64,000 nt of DNA, from the NCBI GenBank assembly GCA_051954695.1, contig JBQCHL010000009.1, forward strand, positions 62,001 to 126,000. The letters are read 5' to 3'. The position numbers and the translations under genes were made by a program. Below are positions 52,361-61,848 of the stretch, in pieces; position 1 is the stretch's first letter, and the number at the start of each line of letters is the position of its first letter. The DNA comes from Terrimonas_A sp051954695. Lineage in GTDB: Bacteria > Bacteroidota > Bacteroidia > Chitinophagales > Chitinophagaceae. The notes below the pieces were generated by a model. That model was not told the DNA's origin. It worked only from the letters and a program-made list of their open reading frames with translations, and ran no database searches.

Positions 52361-53653
52361 TCACTTCCTGAACTTACGGACAAATCGCTCCACTGCCCTT
52401 CTTACATCCGCAGCAGATCCATTATGATTGTTTACCAGCACGGAAAAGATCAGGAGCCTGCCTTTTGAAGTATAGAGGTAGCCGCTAAGACTGACCACAC
52501 CGGAAAGAGAGCCGGTTTTTGCGTAGATATAACCGCTGTCTTCTTTATAGTAACTGCTGATCGTTCCTTTACCGCCAGTGGGCAGAATGGTTTTGATCCG
52601 CTGCATACCAAACTCCTTTTCCATTTTATGGAGAATGGCCACAAAATCCTGTGGTGTGAAAAGATTGTACCTGCTAAGCCCTGACCCATCCACCCAACGT
52701 GGCTTTTGAGGAAGATCAGCCAGATCAGTTTTTAGTAAAGTATCAATGATCATCCTGTCGTCCATTACTCCCAACTTCTCCTGGCTTACCATGAGCAACA
52801 TCTGCTCAGCGAAAAAATTATCACTGCGATGCATCATAGGGCGTAACACAGAATCAACCGGACGGGAATACAAACGCTGAGAACCGGCTGAAAGAGGATG
52901 CAGGTCAATGGTGACAGAAGACTTTAGCGTGTCTTCCAATAAAGCTTTTATTGTTGCTGCATCCGGGCGGAAAGGCACTTCATCCGTCTTTCCTGAACCT
53001 TCGGATACAGTGAATTTATTTTCTTCCCACGGCTTCCCGATATCAAATCCATTTGGCAAACGGTTAGCAATAGTAGTGACTGTTTTGAAATAAGAAGGCA
53101 TTACTTCAATATTTCCTTCGTTCTTCCAGTTGAACCTTGCAACATTCCCATATAAAGGAAGATCGCTCCGCTGTGCCATATAATATGCCCTATAATCACT
53201 CCACGACCAACCACTGCCCAGAAAATCAGTATATGGTTTTACGGATAACGTTACCTGTTTGTATCGTTTCAGGAAATTGAATACAGCCTGATCTTTATAA
53301 TCCGGATGAAGAAGATCAGGACTGCCTGTTCCTGCGATAAGAATTGTATCCGCATTGCGGACAACGTAACGTAGAGCCGTCAGGCTATCTCCCAGGTACT
53401 TCATGGCAGCATAACAAGTAGGTATCTTGATATTGCTGGCTGGTACAAAATATTTATCACCCTGGTAATTGAAAACATACTTGTCTTCCGTTGCATCATA
53501 AACGCTGATCCCGATATGCGCTGTTTGTATCACCGGCTCGGCCAACAACTTCTTTTGAGCAGATTGTATCTCTCTTTGTGAAGAGCAGCTGGTAATAGCG
53601 ATGGCTGCAATAAAAACAAGCAACCATGGAAAGGACGTTTTACGTAAAGCCAT
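52361..53653 (-). CDS. dacB: D-alanyl-D-alanine carboxypeptidase/endopeptidase (PBP4, S13 family)
   Basis: Cuts D-Ala bonds in peptidoglycan on the periplasmic side. The 430-residue protein has a lipoprotein-type signal (Cys23 in ITSC). The three penicillin-binding motifs are visible: S73-x-x-K76 in PASNIKIPT, the SDN triplet in HRSDNFFAEQ at about residue 279, and KTG in YAKTGSLSGV at about 387. The insertion domain between the first two motifs is typical for the S13 family. It is convergent with mutL. Confidence 0.9.
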   Translation of the reverse strand: MALRKTSFPWLLVFIAAIAITSCSSQREIQSAQKKLLAEPVIQTAHIGISVYDATEDKYVFNYQGDKYFVPASNIKIPTCYAAMKYLGDSLTALRYVVRNADTILIAGTGSPDLLHPDYKDQAVFNFLKRYKQVTLSVKPYTDFLGSGWSWSDYRAYYMAQRSDLPLYGNVARFNWKNEGNIEVMPSYFKTVTTIANRLPNGFDIGKPWEENKFTVSEGSGKTDEVPFRPDAATIKALLEDTLKSSVTIDLHPLSAGSQRLYSRPVDSVLRPMMHRSDNFFAEQMLLMVSQEKLGVMDDRMIIDTLLKTDLADLPQKPRWVDGSGLSRYNLFTPQDFVAILHKMEKEFGMQRIKTILPTGGKGTISSYYKEDSGYIYAKTGSLSGVVSLSGYLYTSKGRLLIFSVLVNNHNGSAADVRRAVERFVRKFRK

Positions 53654-53669
53654 TAATCCTGGATTGAAA

Positions 53670-54707
53670 TTATAGTGATATCACTTTATTTTCTTTAGCG
53701 CTGTGCTTGGCTGCTTCCAGCAGCCGGATCACTTTCACACCATCTTCACCAGGAACGGGGTTGGGAGCTCCGTTAACAATGGCCTGGTAAACATCTTCAA
53801 AAAAACCCATGTAATTGCCAGGCATAGCCGTCCTTTCTTCCCGGATATCTTTTCCATCTATTGTAGTGTGTAATAAACCATCAGGGCTGTCAGGAACAGG
53901 GCACCATGATTGAAGAGCGGGCACAGCATCTTTCAGCAACATTGTTTCCTGCAGGTCGGAACGTTTTTGCAAAAAACTTCCCAGGCTACCATTGAATATA
54001 TATTCCGGTACAGGTTCTTTCACAAAGTTGGACGCCTTTAATCTTACCCTGAAAGATGGGTAATATAAAATGATCTCTACATAGTCATCCACGGGGCTTC
54101 CATCACGCATTGCCATCATATCGGCAAACAATGCCTGTGGCCACCCAAATAATTGAAGAGCCTGATCAGCCAGGTGGGCACCCAGATCATAAGTAATGCC
54201 GGCACCGGGAAGATCCGTTTCCTTATGCTTTTTGTAGCTGATCTCCGGTCGGTAACGATCGTATCTTATTTCGGCTTCTTTTATTTCACCGATCAGTTTT
54301 GTGTCCAGCACATTTTTTACAGCCCTGAAGTCACCATCATACCGCCGGTTCTGGAATACAGACAGGAGTACTCCTTTTTCTTTGGCTGTGTCTACTAACT
54401 CCTGCGCTTGTGCCGATGTAACTGTAAATGGCTTCTCCACCACAACGTGCTTACCAGCCTGTATGGCTTTTTTAGCATAATCAAAATGCGTTTGCACAGG
54501 CGTATTCACTATGATCAATTGCAGGGATTTATCTTCCAGCAATTCTTCTACAGAGCGCACCAGCCTGGATTCCGGGTACCTTTCCCTTGAATCGTTTTTT
54601 GTTCTTTCCACTATTGCAGTCAACTCAAAACCAGGATGCGCCTGTATGAAAGGGGCATGAAATACTTTCCCACTCATTCCGAATGAACAAATACCCGTTT
54701 TAATCAT
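53670..54707 (-). CDS. Gfo/Idh/MocA family oxidoreductase
   Basis: A cytosolic NAD(P)-dependent oxidoreductase of unknown substrate, often a sugar or sugar-derived alcohol. The Rossmann start ICSFGMSGKVFHAPF and the VNTPVQTHFDYAKKAI and VVEKPFTVT (EKP) segments fix the family; the C-terminal domain follows with GAGITYDLGAHLADQALQLFG, where the Asp and His of the active site are in place. Length 345 is normal. It is separated by 16 bases from the PBP4 gene. Confidence 0.9.
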   Translation of the reverse strand: MIKTGICSFGMSGKVFHAPFIQAHPGFELTAIVERTKNDSRERYPESRLVRSVEELLEDKSLQLIIVNTPVQTHFDYAKKAIQAGKHVVVEKPFTVTSAQAQELVDTAKEKGVLLSVFQNRRYDGDFRAVKNVLDTKLIGEIKEAEIRYDRYRPEISYKKHKETDLPGAGITYDLGAHLADQALQLFGWPQALFADMMAMRDGSPVDDYVEIILYYPSFRVRLKASNFVKEPVPEYIFNGSLGSFLQKRSDLQETMLLKDAVPALQSWCPVPDSPDGLLHTTIDGKDIREERTAMPGNYMGFFEDVYQAIVNGAPNPVPGEDGVKVIRLLEAAKHSAKENKVISL

Positions 54708-54745
54708 GAACTTCTTTTATGTATTTATTAAAATGCCTTTGTTGT

Positions 54746-55882
54746 TTATTGTCTTTCCTGTGCTCTCATCCATCTCTCTGGTATCTCATTACTGCTGGCC
54801 AGCAGGTAATCTTTATAACTGCAGGCAATGTATTTTTTATCGGGCAACTGCATCCACCAGCGACCTGTTTTTTTGCTCTGTAAAAAAGTAGTTTCCACTT
54901 CTGCAAAAGCTGTATGGAATTCGTTGAATGAATCCCGTTGATCGAGAGAAGCTTCTCTTCTTGCCCTGCTCTTTCCATCAATCAGGTACCAAAGCATCTG
55001 GCTGATCTGGCGGGCTGTCAGTTCATCCCGGTCATGCTGGGCCTGGTAGCCATAAATACCGATGCTGCTCACATTCGGGCTCATGCCGGCATAACGCATC
55101 AGGGCGCAGGCTTCTTCTCCGTTAAAGCCATTTGGAGTGAGCGCATTGGCTGGTGCATACGCATTGGCGATCGCTGAAATATCGAAGGAGAACAGGTTGC
55201 TGTTACGGATCACCGGTTCCATTTCGTCGATGCTTTCCTTTACATGGCCTACCCGGTAGCAATCAAAGCGAAGTTTATCCAGCGTTTCAAGCATACGCGG
55301 ATGCACATAATAGCTCTGGAAACCGATATGATTGTAGTGTCGCATGTAGTTTGGCTCTCCTGTCAGCATTTCCATCAGAAAATTCTGATGGCGGAAAGGA
55401 GAGGTCATATCCAGGTCGATCAGGGCATCCACTACTGATGCTTCCATCAAGCGTTTATTGTCCGCATTGGCATGATACTGTGCCAGGGTAAGATCATGGG
55501 AGCCGCCAAGCACCACCACGGTTTTGCCATCAGCAATCAATTCCTTGATCACCATTTTAAGGGCTGCATAGGAATCTGTAAAAGAAGCACCCGGCTGCAG
55601 GTTGCCGATGTCGGCAATACGAATATCTGTGTGCCAGTAAAAAAGCTGGTAAAAATGACGGCGGACCGTATCCGGGGTCCTGTTTTCTAAACCGATCATA
55701 CCGCTGCCTCTTTGTTCGCCGCAACCGACCAATACCAGTTGCACATCATCGAGATCAGGCATTTCGCCATCATATACGGATATGATCTTTCCCAGTTGCC
55801 CGTCTTTATAGCCCTCGTCCTGTGAAATCTCATGCAGGTTGAGAGGGGTGAGGTAATCGGAAAGGTGAAGGTAGTCTGACAT
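54746..55882 (-). CDS. Arginase-fold (ureohydrolase-like) protein with degraded metal site
   Basis: A 378-residue cytosolic protein of the arginase/formimidoylglutamase fold. The first ligand region is VVLGGSHDLT (His129), but the D-A-H-x-D motif reads D156-L-D158-M-T160, so the His and second Asp are replaced. The S-x-D-x-D motif reads SFD234ISA, keeping only one Asp. With most of the second manganese site gone, enzyme activity is doubtful; it may be a non-catalytic member. Bacteroidota annotators often call it formimidoylglutamase. I would not assign a substrate. Confidence 0.72.
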   Translation of the reverse strand: MSDYLHLSDYLTPLNLHEISQDEGYKDGQLGKIISVYDGEMPDLDDVQLVLVGCGEQRGSGMIGLENRTPDTVRRHFYQLFYWHTDIRIADIGNLQPGASFTDSYAALKMVIKELIADGKTVVVLGGSHDLTLAQYHANADNKRLMEASVVDALIDLDMTSPFRHQNFLMEMLTGEPNYMRHYNHIGFQSYYVHPRMLETLDKLRFDCYRVGHVKESIDEMEPVIRNSNLFSFDISAIANAYAPANALTPNGFNGEEACALMRYAGMSPNVSSIGIYGYQAQHDRDELTARQISQMLWYLIDGKSRARREASLDQRDSFNEFHTAFAEVETTFLQSKKTGRWWMQLPDKKYIACSYKDYLLASSNEIPERWMRAQERQ

Positions 55883-55910
55883 ATACCGGCAAATTTACGT
55901 CAAGCTAACC

Positions 55911-55918
55911 TATCTTTG
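55911..55918 (+). promoter_or_regulatory. pheS promoter -7 box
   Basis: TATCTTTG, an exact TAnnTTTG match, 8 bases before the ATG at 55927. As with holB, the leader would be almost nil. Confidence 0.5.
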
Positions 55919-55926
55919 CCGGACTT

Positions 55927-56958
55927 ATGGAGTCACTGTTACAACAAATCGGAGCTTACAAAAAAGAGATCTCTTCTTTCACTGCCACTGACGAAAAACA
56001 AGTGGAAGAATTCCGCATAAAATACCTGGGTACAAAGGGTCTTGTGAAAGCGGTAATGGGTGAAATGAAAAATGTACCGGCCGACAAGAAAAAGGAATTC
56101 GGGCAGGTATTGAATGATTTCAAGCTGTTTGCAGAACAGAAATACGAAGAACTGAAGCAATCGACCGATAATGGAATTGCCAGTTCGGGCCAGCAGATCG
56201 ACCTCAGCCTTCCGGGTGATCCCACTCCTATGGGCAGCCGCCACCCTATTACGCTGATGAAAAACAGGATCGTTTCCATTTTCCAGCGGTTAGGATTTGC
56301 AGAAGCAGAAGGCCCTGAGATCGAAGATGACTGGCATAATTTCGGTGCGCTCAACCTGCCGCCTCATCACCCTGCCCGCGACATGCAGGACACTTTTTAC
56401 ATTCAGCAAAATCCTGATTGGGTACTTCGTACGCATACCAGCAATACCCAGATAAGAGAAATGGAAAAAGGCAAATTGCCTATTCGCGTAGTATGCCCGG
56501 GCCGTGTGTATCGCAATGAAACCGTCAGCGCCCGCAGCCATTGTTTTTTCCACCAGGTAGAAGGTTTATATATCGACGAGAACGTCTCTTTTGCCGATCT
56601 CAAGCAAACATTATATTTCTTCGTAAAAGAGATGTATGGAAAGGATGTGAAAGTGCGCTTCCGCCCTTCTTATTTTCCTTTCACAGAGCCAAGTGCTGAA
56701 ATGGATGTGACCTGCTTTATTTGTGGAGGCACGGGTTGCAATATCTGTAAAAAAACTGGCTGGGTAGAGATCCTGGGTTGCGGTATGGTGCATCCGAATG
56801 TGTTACAAAACTGCCACATCGATCCCAATAAATACACCGGCTTTGCTTTTGGAATGGGTATTGAACGCCCTGCATTGCTGAAATACGATATCAATGATAT
56901 CCGGCTCTTCAGTGAAAATGATGTAAGGTTCCTGAAGCAATTCAGTTCGGCCATCTAG
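55927..56958 (+). CDS. pheS: Phenylalanine--tRNA ligase alpha subunit
   Basis: Charges tRNA-Phe together with PheT. The 343-residue protein has the N-terminal coiled coil (about 1-85), then HPITLMKNRIVSIFQRLGF, and the class II motifs: motif 2 around GRVYRNETVSARSHCFFHQVEG and motif 3 FAFGMGIERPALLKY. A four-Cys insertion (CFICGGTGCNICKKTGW) is present, a zinc-like loop common in this phylum. pheT is not adjacent. Confidence 0.96.
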   Translation: MESLLQQIGAYKKEISSFTATDEKQVEEFRIKYLGTKGLVKAVMGEMKNVPADKKKEFGQVLNDFKLFAEQKYEELKQSTDNGIASSGQQIDLSLPGDPTPMGSRHPITLMKNRIVSIFQRLGFAEAEGPEIEDDWHNFGALNLPPHHPARDMQDTFYIQQNPDWVLRTHTSNTQIREMEKGKLPIRVVCPGRVYRNETVSARSHCFFHQVEGLYIDENVSFADLKQTLYFFVKEMYGKDVKVRFRPSYFPFTEPSAEMDVTCFICGGTGCNICKKTGWVEILGCGMVHPNVLQNCHIDPNKYTGFAFGMGIERPALLKYDINDIRLFSENDVRFLKQFSSAI

Positions 56959-56967
56959 CCATTTATA

Positions 56968-57549
56968 CTAAGTTTTCATTCGCTTATAACTGAAGTAAGC
57001 TGCCACAATAAAGGATACAACAGCCAGGTAAAACCAGGGAGTAAAATCCACGGCTATTTTTATACCTGCGTCGCCGTCCTTTAAACTGAGGTCAGCCTTT
57101 ATCTGTCTATTTATATCGATCAACAAGCCGATCAATGACGCGGCGGCCAGCGATCCTGTCAACACTCCCCCGATGCCTCCCAGCCTGGCATTGGAAAAAG
57201 ATAATAAAAGCCCTAAAGCTCCGAGTGCAAGTGCAGCCAAAGCATACACATTGGGATCTTTCTTATCACTGCTGGAAAAACTTGTTTTTGCTTTACTCTC
57301 ACCATTACCCAATCCATCCAGGAAAGAGTTTCCTGAGTCTGGCCCTTTGATCTTAAAACCGGTTGCCAGCTCTGCACCATTCACTTTTTGCAGCGACATA
57401 TTGTTGCATCGTATATCTATAAAAGGCATAAAAAATAAAAGAACACCTATTCCAAAAGCAATAGCGGATGGAGTTTTTACCCTGGGTGCGCTATTCCCCG
57501 GTGCGGGTGTAGCAGGTATGGGGGCTTGTTCGGTAATTGGCTCAGTCAT
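56968..57549 (-). CDS. Hypothetical multi-pass membrane protein
   Basis: A 193-residue protein with a Pro/Thr/Ala-rich N-terminal tail, a helix at about 28-46, a soluble loop at about 47-95 with Lys/Ser-rich sequence, then two helices at about 100-145 and a last one at about 168-187. No family is recognised. It is convergent with pheS and divergent from the dehydrogenase. Confidence 0.7.
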   Translation of the reverse strand: MTEPITEQAPIPATPAPGNSAPRVKTPSAIAFGIGVLLFFMPFIDIRCNNMSLQKVNGAELATGFKIKGPDSGNSFLDGLGNGESKAKTSFSSSDKKDPNVYALAALALGALGLLLSFSNARLGGIGGVLTGSLAAASLIGLLIDINRQIKADLSLKDGDAGIKIAVDFTPWFYLAVVSFIVAAYFSYKRMKT

Positions 57550-57605
57550 GGCAAAAAATTTTACTTAAGATAAACAAATATCTTTACAATCTAAATCAAG
57601 CTATC

Positions 57606-58460
57606 TTGAACATCAACAGCATTTGCGTTTGCGGAGCCGGCACCATGGGTAGTGGCATTGCACAGGTTTCTGCGCAGGCAGGGTTCTTTACTTTATTATA
57701 TGATCTCAACCCCGAAATACTGAATAAAGCAAGAACGTCTATTGAAAAGAACCTGCAAAAAGCTGTAGAAAAGCAAAAGCTGACCGAGGAAGAAAAGAAA
57801 AATATTTACGATCGTATTGTGTTTACTTCCGATCTGCAAAGCTGCCTGGCAGATGTGTTCATTGAAGCTATTGTAGAAAAACCTGCGATTAAGATCGCCC
57901 TTTTCAATCAACTGGCAGAGATCAATCACAGCGAATGCATCTTTGCCTCCAATACGTCCTCTTTATCAGTAACTCAGCTTGCTGCAGGCATAAAAAATCC
58001 TGAACGGGTGATCGGCATGCATTTTTTCAACCCTGCGCCATTAATGAAACTGGTGGAAGTGGTATCAACCAGTTATACATCTCCTGCTCTTGTACAGGAA
58101 CTGGTGAGTCTGGCAAAGGCCATGGGAAAAACACCTGTAGTGTGTATGGACTCCCCGGGCTTTATAGTGAACCGCGTAGCCCGTCCGTTTTATATTGAAT
58201 CACTACGGTTAGCTGAAGAAAGCAAAGCCGGTTTTGACCAATTGGATAACCTGCTTGAAGCAACCGGTTTTAAAATGGGTCCGTTCAGGCTGATGGACCT
58301 TATTGGCAATGATGTGAACTATGCGGTCAGTTGCTCGGTATACGAACAAATGAACCAGCCTGCCCGCCTGAAACCATCTTATATCCAAAAAGAAAAAGTG
58401 GAGAAAGGAGAATGGGGAAGGAAAACAGGGAAAGGATATTATAGCTACAGCCAATCATAA
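57606..58460 (+). CDS. 3-hydroxyacyl-CoA dehydrogenase (3-hydroxybutyryl-CoA type)
   Basis: Oxidises or reduces 3-hydroxyacyl-CoA with NAD(P) in fatty-acid or butyrate metabolism. I start it at the TTG at 57606, giving the usual N-terminus INSICVCGAGTMGSGIAQ; the longer frame from 57537 includes promoter-like sequence (TATCTTTA, 57579-57586). Seen: the catalytic Ser in ASNTSSLSVTQLA, the His in GMHFFNPAPLMKLVEVV, and the C-terminal domain with GFIVNRVARPFYIESLRL. 284 residues is normal for the short form. Confidence 0.92.
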   Translation: MNINSICVCGAGTMGSGIAQVSAQAGFFTLLYDLNPEILNKARTSIEKNLQKAVEKQKLTEEEKKNIYDRIVFTSDLQSCLADVFIEAIVEKPAIKIALFNQLAEINHSECIFASNTSSLSVTQLAAGIKNPERVIGMHFFNPAPLMKLVEVVSTSYTSPALVQELVSLAKAMGKTPVVCMDSPGFIVNRVARPFYIESLRLAEESKAGFDQLDNLLEATGFKMGPFRLMDLIGNDVNYAVSCSVYEQMNQPARLKPSYIQKEKVEKGEWGRKTGKGYYSYSQS

Positions 58461-58498
58461 TTATCTTCGCAGCCATTTTAATAACCAATTTATCAAAC

Positions 58499-59494
58499 TT
58501 GTCTACTAAGATCCTTGTAACAGGCGGCACCGGATTCCTAGGCGCTTATATTATAAAAGAACTGGTGGAAAGAGGATATGCTGTAAAAGCCATCCGCAGG
58601 GAAAGTTCGCGTTTGCCTGCTTTTATTCCCGCAGCCATCCTCGACAAGGTGGAATGGGTGGAAGGAGATATATTGGATGTTATTTTTCTTTCAGAGATCA
58701 TGCAGGATATTGACACGGTCATTCATGCTGCAGCAGTTGTTTCCTTTTCTTCCCGCCACAGGAAACAGATGTATAAAGTAAACGTGGAAGGCACAGCCAA
58801 CGTAGTGAATATGGCGCTGGAAGAGAACGTGCGCCGCTTCGTGCATATCAGCTCTGTTGCAGCATTGGGCCGCACACTTCATGGGCAGTCGGTGAATGAA
58901 AACAGCAAATGGGAAAACAGTAAAGCCAATACGCATTATGCAAAAAGCAAACATAAAGCTGAGCTGGAAGTATGGCGCGGTATTGGTGAGGGATTGAATG
59001 CTGTGATCCTTAACCCTTCAACCATTCTTGGTTATGGTGATTGGAACAATGGCAGCAGCGCCATTTTCAAAAGCATTCATGATGGATTCAACTGGTACAG
59101 TCCCGGAAAAAATGGGTTTGTGGCAGTGGAAGATGTGGCAAAATCGACCGTGTTGCTGATGGAAACAGATATAACAGAACAGCGATACATCGTTAATGGC
59201 GACAATTGGACTTTCAAGCAACTGCTTGACACCATGGCCGACGCATTCGGCAAACCCAGACCCAAAAGGCAAACAACCCGCGCATTGATGGGCATTGCCT
59301 GGAGATGGGAGAAGATCAGGTCATTCTTTACCGGTCATTCGCCTGTACTTACTAAAGAAAGTGCTATTGTAGCCCACAGCAATACAACCTTTGAGAACGA
59401 CAAGCTGAAAAAGGCTTTGCCCGGTTTCAACTTTACTCCGCTTGAAGAAAGCATACATGAAGCCTGCCGGAAGTATCTGAATCAGAAACCCTAA
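58499..59494 (+). CDS. NAD-dependent epimerase/dehydratase (extended SDR)
   Basis: A cytosolic extended short-chain dehydrogenase. It starts at TTG. The Rossmann motif GGTGFLG is at about residues 9-15, VIHAAAVVSFSS follows, the active-site YAKSK (Y-x3-K) lies at about 147-151 and NPSTILGYGDW after it. The closest well-known relatives act on nucleotide sugars or hydroxysteroids and dihydroflavonols. Substrate unassigned. It sits 38 bases after the dehydrogenase gene. Confidence 0.9.
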   Translation: MSTKILVTGGTGFLGAYIIKELVERGYAVKAIRRESSRLPAFIPAAILDKVEWVEGDILDVIFLSEIMQDIDTVIHAAAVVSFSSRHRKQMYKVNVEGTANVVNMALEENVRRFVHISSVAALGRTLHGQSVNENSKWENSKANTHYAKSKHKAELEVWRGIGEGLNAVILNPSTILGYGDWNNGSSAIFKSIHDGFNWYSPGKNGFVAVEDVAKSTVLLMETDITEQRYIVNGDNWTFKQLLDTMADAFGKPRPKRQTTRALMGIAWRWEKIRSFFTGHSPVLTKESAIVAHSNTTFENDKLKKALPGFNFTPLEESIHEACRKYLNQKP

Positions 59495-59603
59495 GGGAGA
59501 ATCAGCTTCAATTCAAATGCGTTGTTAAAAGTATTTTATCATAGCACAATTACGCTATTTCCAACGTTCCTTAACACGTATCTTTAATACTCAATTCAGT
59601 ACT

Positions 59604-60698
59604 ATGCAAAACCCCAGGCATCTTGTTTTCCTGCTCTTGTGTATTATTTCCTTTTCTGCAAAAGCTCAATTCACTGTTTCCGGAAAGATCATCGATTCCG
59701 CTACCAGGGAGCCGCTGGCTGGCGCTTCTGTTTATTGCCAGAACACGACCGTTGGAACAGTGACCAATAAACAAGGTGAGTTCTCCCTTTCCCTTAAATC
59801 AGGTGGATATGAATTGATCATCAGCTTTACAGGCTATCAAACACGTCAGTTCCGTATCAGCCATTCAGACGCAGTGATCCCGGATATTGAACTGGCCCGC
59901 GAAGAAAAAAGCATGACAGAAGTGATCATCAAAAGCAGCAATGAACTGAAAGATGGATGGGAGCGCTATGGCAGCTTTTTTGTCGAACATTTTATTGGCA
60001 CCACACCCAATGCCGCCAAAACCAGGCTGCTCAACCCTGAAGTTCTCAAATTTTATCTTCTCAAAAAGAGTAATAAACTGCGTGTGTTAGCCACTGAACC
60101 TTTGCAGATGGAAAACAATGCTCTTGGCTATAACCTGCGTTATCAGCTCGATTCATTTATCTATAATTACAATACAGACATAAGCTCCTATAGCGGTTTC
60201 TGCCTCTATTCAGAGCTCGATGGAAGCGATAGCCTCAAAAGAGTATGGACACAGAACCGTGAAAAAGCTTACTATGGTTCCAAGTTGCATTTCATGCGCA
60301 GCTATTACGACAGCACACTCCTGGAAGACGGCTACACCGTAGATATGCTGGATGAAACCAACGATAAAAAATTCAACCGTATAAGCAACCCCTACGACAC
60401 CCTGTATTATGGAGCGCTCGACAGCACCCTGCAAATAGAGATCTGGTATCCGCGCAAGATCAGCATCACCTATGCCAAACAAAAACCCGATCCTGAATAC
60501 CTGAAACAGTTCAAGCTACCCAAAAACGTTGCCATCCAGATATCCTATATCGATATCAAGGATGCAATTGCCATTAAAGAAAATGGTTATTATTATGATC
60601 AGAAAGACTGGATCAACCAGGGCTACTGGAGTTGGAAAAATATTGCAGATCAATTACCCTATGATTACGAATCCCCCAATTACGAATCCCGCGAATAA
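59604..60698 (+). CDS. Exported protein with carboxypeptidase-regulatory-like domain
   Basis: A 364-residue exported protein of unknown role. Signal peptide 1-22 (SFSAKAQ). The carboxypeptidase-regulatory-like domain is at about 23-105 (VSGKIIDSATREPLAGASVY, ISFTGYQTRQFRIS). The rest (about 110-360) has no recognised domain but is rich in Tyr, Asn, Asp and Lys (SFIYNYNTDISSYSGF, EIWYPRKISITYAKQKPDPE). This design is common among Bacteroidota surface proteins. It is convergent with lpxD. Confidence 0.85.
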   Translation: MQNPRHLVFLLLCIISFSAKAQFTVSGKIIDSATREPLAGASVYCQNTTVGTVTNKQGEFSLSLKSGGYELIISFTGYQTRQFRISHSDAVIPDIELAREEKSMTEVIIKSSNELKDGWERYGSFFVEHFIGTTPNAAKTRLLNPEVLKFYLLKKSNKLRVLATEPLQMENNALGYNLRYQLDSFIYNYNTDISSYSGFCLYSELDGSDSLKRVWTQNREKAYYGSKLHFMRSYYDSTLLEDGYTVDMLDETNDKKFNRISNPYDTLYYGALDSTLQIEIWYPRKISITYAKQKPDPEYLKQFKLPKNVAIQISYIDIKDAIAIKENGYYYDQKDWINQGYWSWKNIADQLPYDYESPNYESRE

Positions 60699-60724
60699 GT
60701 CCTTAATAAGAATCATGCTAAGCA

Positions 60725-60838
60725 AAGTCACAAATGACGCAAATGGAGCCCGAAAGTTAAAGGCTGTTCCACATTAAGAAAACTCAATAATTTAAACGGT
60801 CTTCAACTTTCGGGCTCCATTTGCGTCATTCGTGACTT
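60725..60838. repeat. 34-bp inverted repeat between convergent genes (copy 3)
   Basis: Arms 60725-60758 and 60805-60838 pair with one mismatch around a 46-base centre. The sequence (CACAAATGACGCAAATGGAG core) is related in style but not in detail to the repeats at 8910 and 26204. It stands between two convergent genes, so it could end both transcripts. Confidence 0.8.
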
Positions 60839-60873
60839 ATATATAAACTCTTCTTCCCTCAGGCTCATTCGCA

Positions 60874-61821
60874 TTATTCGTGCTTCATGATCTTTTGCCA
60901 CAGTTCAGGTATCCTCTTTATCCACACCAATTCCCTTCTTTTCAATGAAGCATCTTCTGCAGGATACCCGAAATAGGTTTTGCCGCCGGCAAGTGAAGAT
61001 GGTACACCGCTTTGCGCTAGCACGATAGCATCTTTTCCGATGGTGAGGGTTTTGCTTACACCTACCTGGCCCCAAAGTATTACGTTGTCTTCAATAACGG
61101 TGGCGCCAGCGATACCGACCTGGGCGGCAAAGAGGCAGTTTTTTCCTACCACGGTATCATGACCTATGTGAACAAGATTATCCATCTTGGTACCGGCTCC
61201 GATCAGTGTGTCGCCGCTTACACCTCTGTCTATTGTGCAACCAGCGCCTATCTCCACACCATTTTCAATTACTACGCGGCCGGCGCTGAGCATCCGTTTA
61301 TAATGAATGTCCCGGTTAGTTTTTTTATTGTAATAGAATGCATCGCTTCCGATTACTGTGCCTGCCTGTATCACCACTTCATCGCCAATAATGCAATGGT
61401 CCATTATGGTAACGTTGGGATGGATCACACAACCTTTCCCAATCTGCACATGATTACCAATATATGCACCCGGCATGATCACTGTTCCTTCCCCTGCTGA
61501 AGAAGTGCTGCTGATCATTTGCATGGATGGGGCAAAAGGCCTGAAGTGACGGGCAATCGTTTGATACGCTTCAAAAGGATCTTCTGTGATCAGCAATGCC
61601 TTGCCTTCAGGAAAATCAGTTTGCTTATTAATGATGATATAACTGGCGGCAGATTGTATGCACTTTTCATAATACTTCGGGTGATCAACAAATACCAGGT
61701 CGCCTTCTTCTACTTTATGTATCTCGTTGATACCAGTAGCTTGTGCAGTAGTATTACCAATAAGTTCTGCATTGATCAGGGAAGCTATTTGGGTAAGCGG
61801 AATAGGTTTATCAAACTTCAT
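60874..61821 (-). CDS. lpxD: UDP-3-O-acylglucosamine N-acyltransferase
   Basis: Adds the second acyl chain in lipid A synthesis. Seen: the N-terminal LpxD domain (about 1-95), then the left-handed beta-helix of hexapeptide repeats (about 100-265: VIMPGAYIGNHVQIGKGCVI, TLIGAGTKMDNL) and the catalytic His221 in LVHIGHD, matching E. coli His239. The C-terminus ends in a helix. Length 315 is slightly below the usual 340. It is a single gene here; the main Lpx/Fab cluster is elsewhere. Confidence 0.92.
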   Translation of the reverse strand: MKFDKPIPLTQIASLINAELIGNTTAQATGINEIHKVEEGDLVFVDHPKYYEKCIQSAASYIIINKQTDFPEGKALLITEDPFEAYQTIARHFRPFAPSMQMISSTSSAGEGTVIMPGAYIGNHVQIGKGCVIHPNVTIMDHCIIGDEVVIQAGTVIGSDAFYYNKKTNRDIHYKRMLSAGRVVIENGVEIGAGCTIDRGVSGDTLIGAGTKMDNLVHIGHDTVVGKNCLFAAQVGIAGATVIEDNVILWGQVGVSKTLTIGKDAIVLAQSGVPSSLAGGKTYFGYPAEDASLKRRELVWIKRIPELWQKIMKHE

Positions 61822-61840
61822 AAACAGGAATATTTGTCCG

Positions 61841-61848
61841 CAAAGTTA
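61841..61848 (-). promoter_or_regulatory. Promoter -7 box of lpxD
   Basis: On the minus strand TAACTTTG is an exact -7 match, 19 bases before the lpxD start. Confidence 0.5.

Noticed and set aside
57537..57605. Longer N-terminus of the 3-hydroxyacyl-CoA dehydrogenase
   Set aside because: The extra 23 residues precede the usual Rossmann start and contain a -7-like box; the TTG at 57606 fits homologs better.
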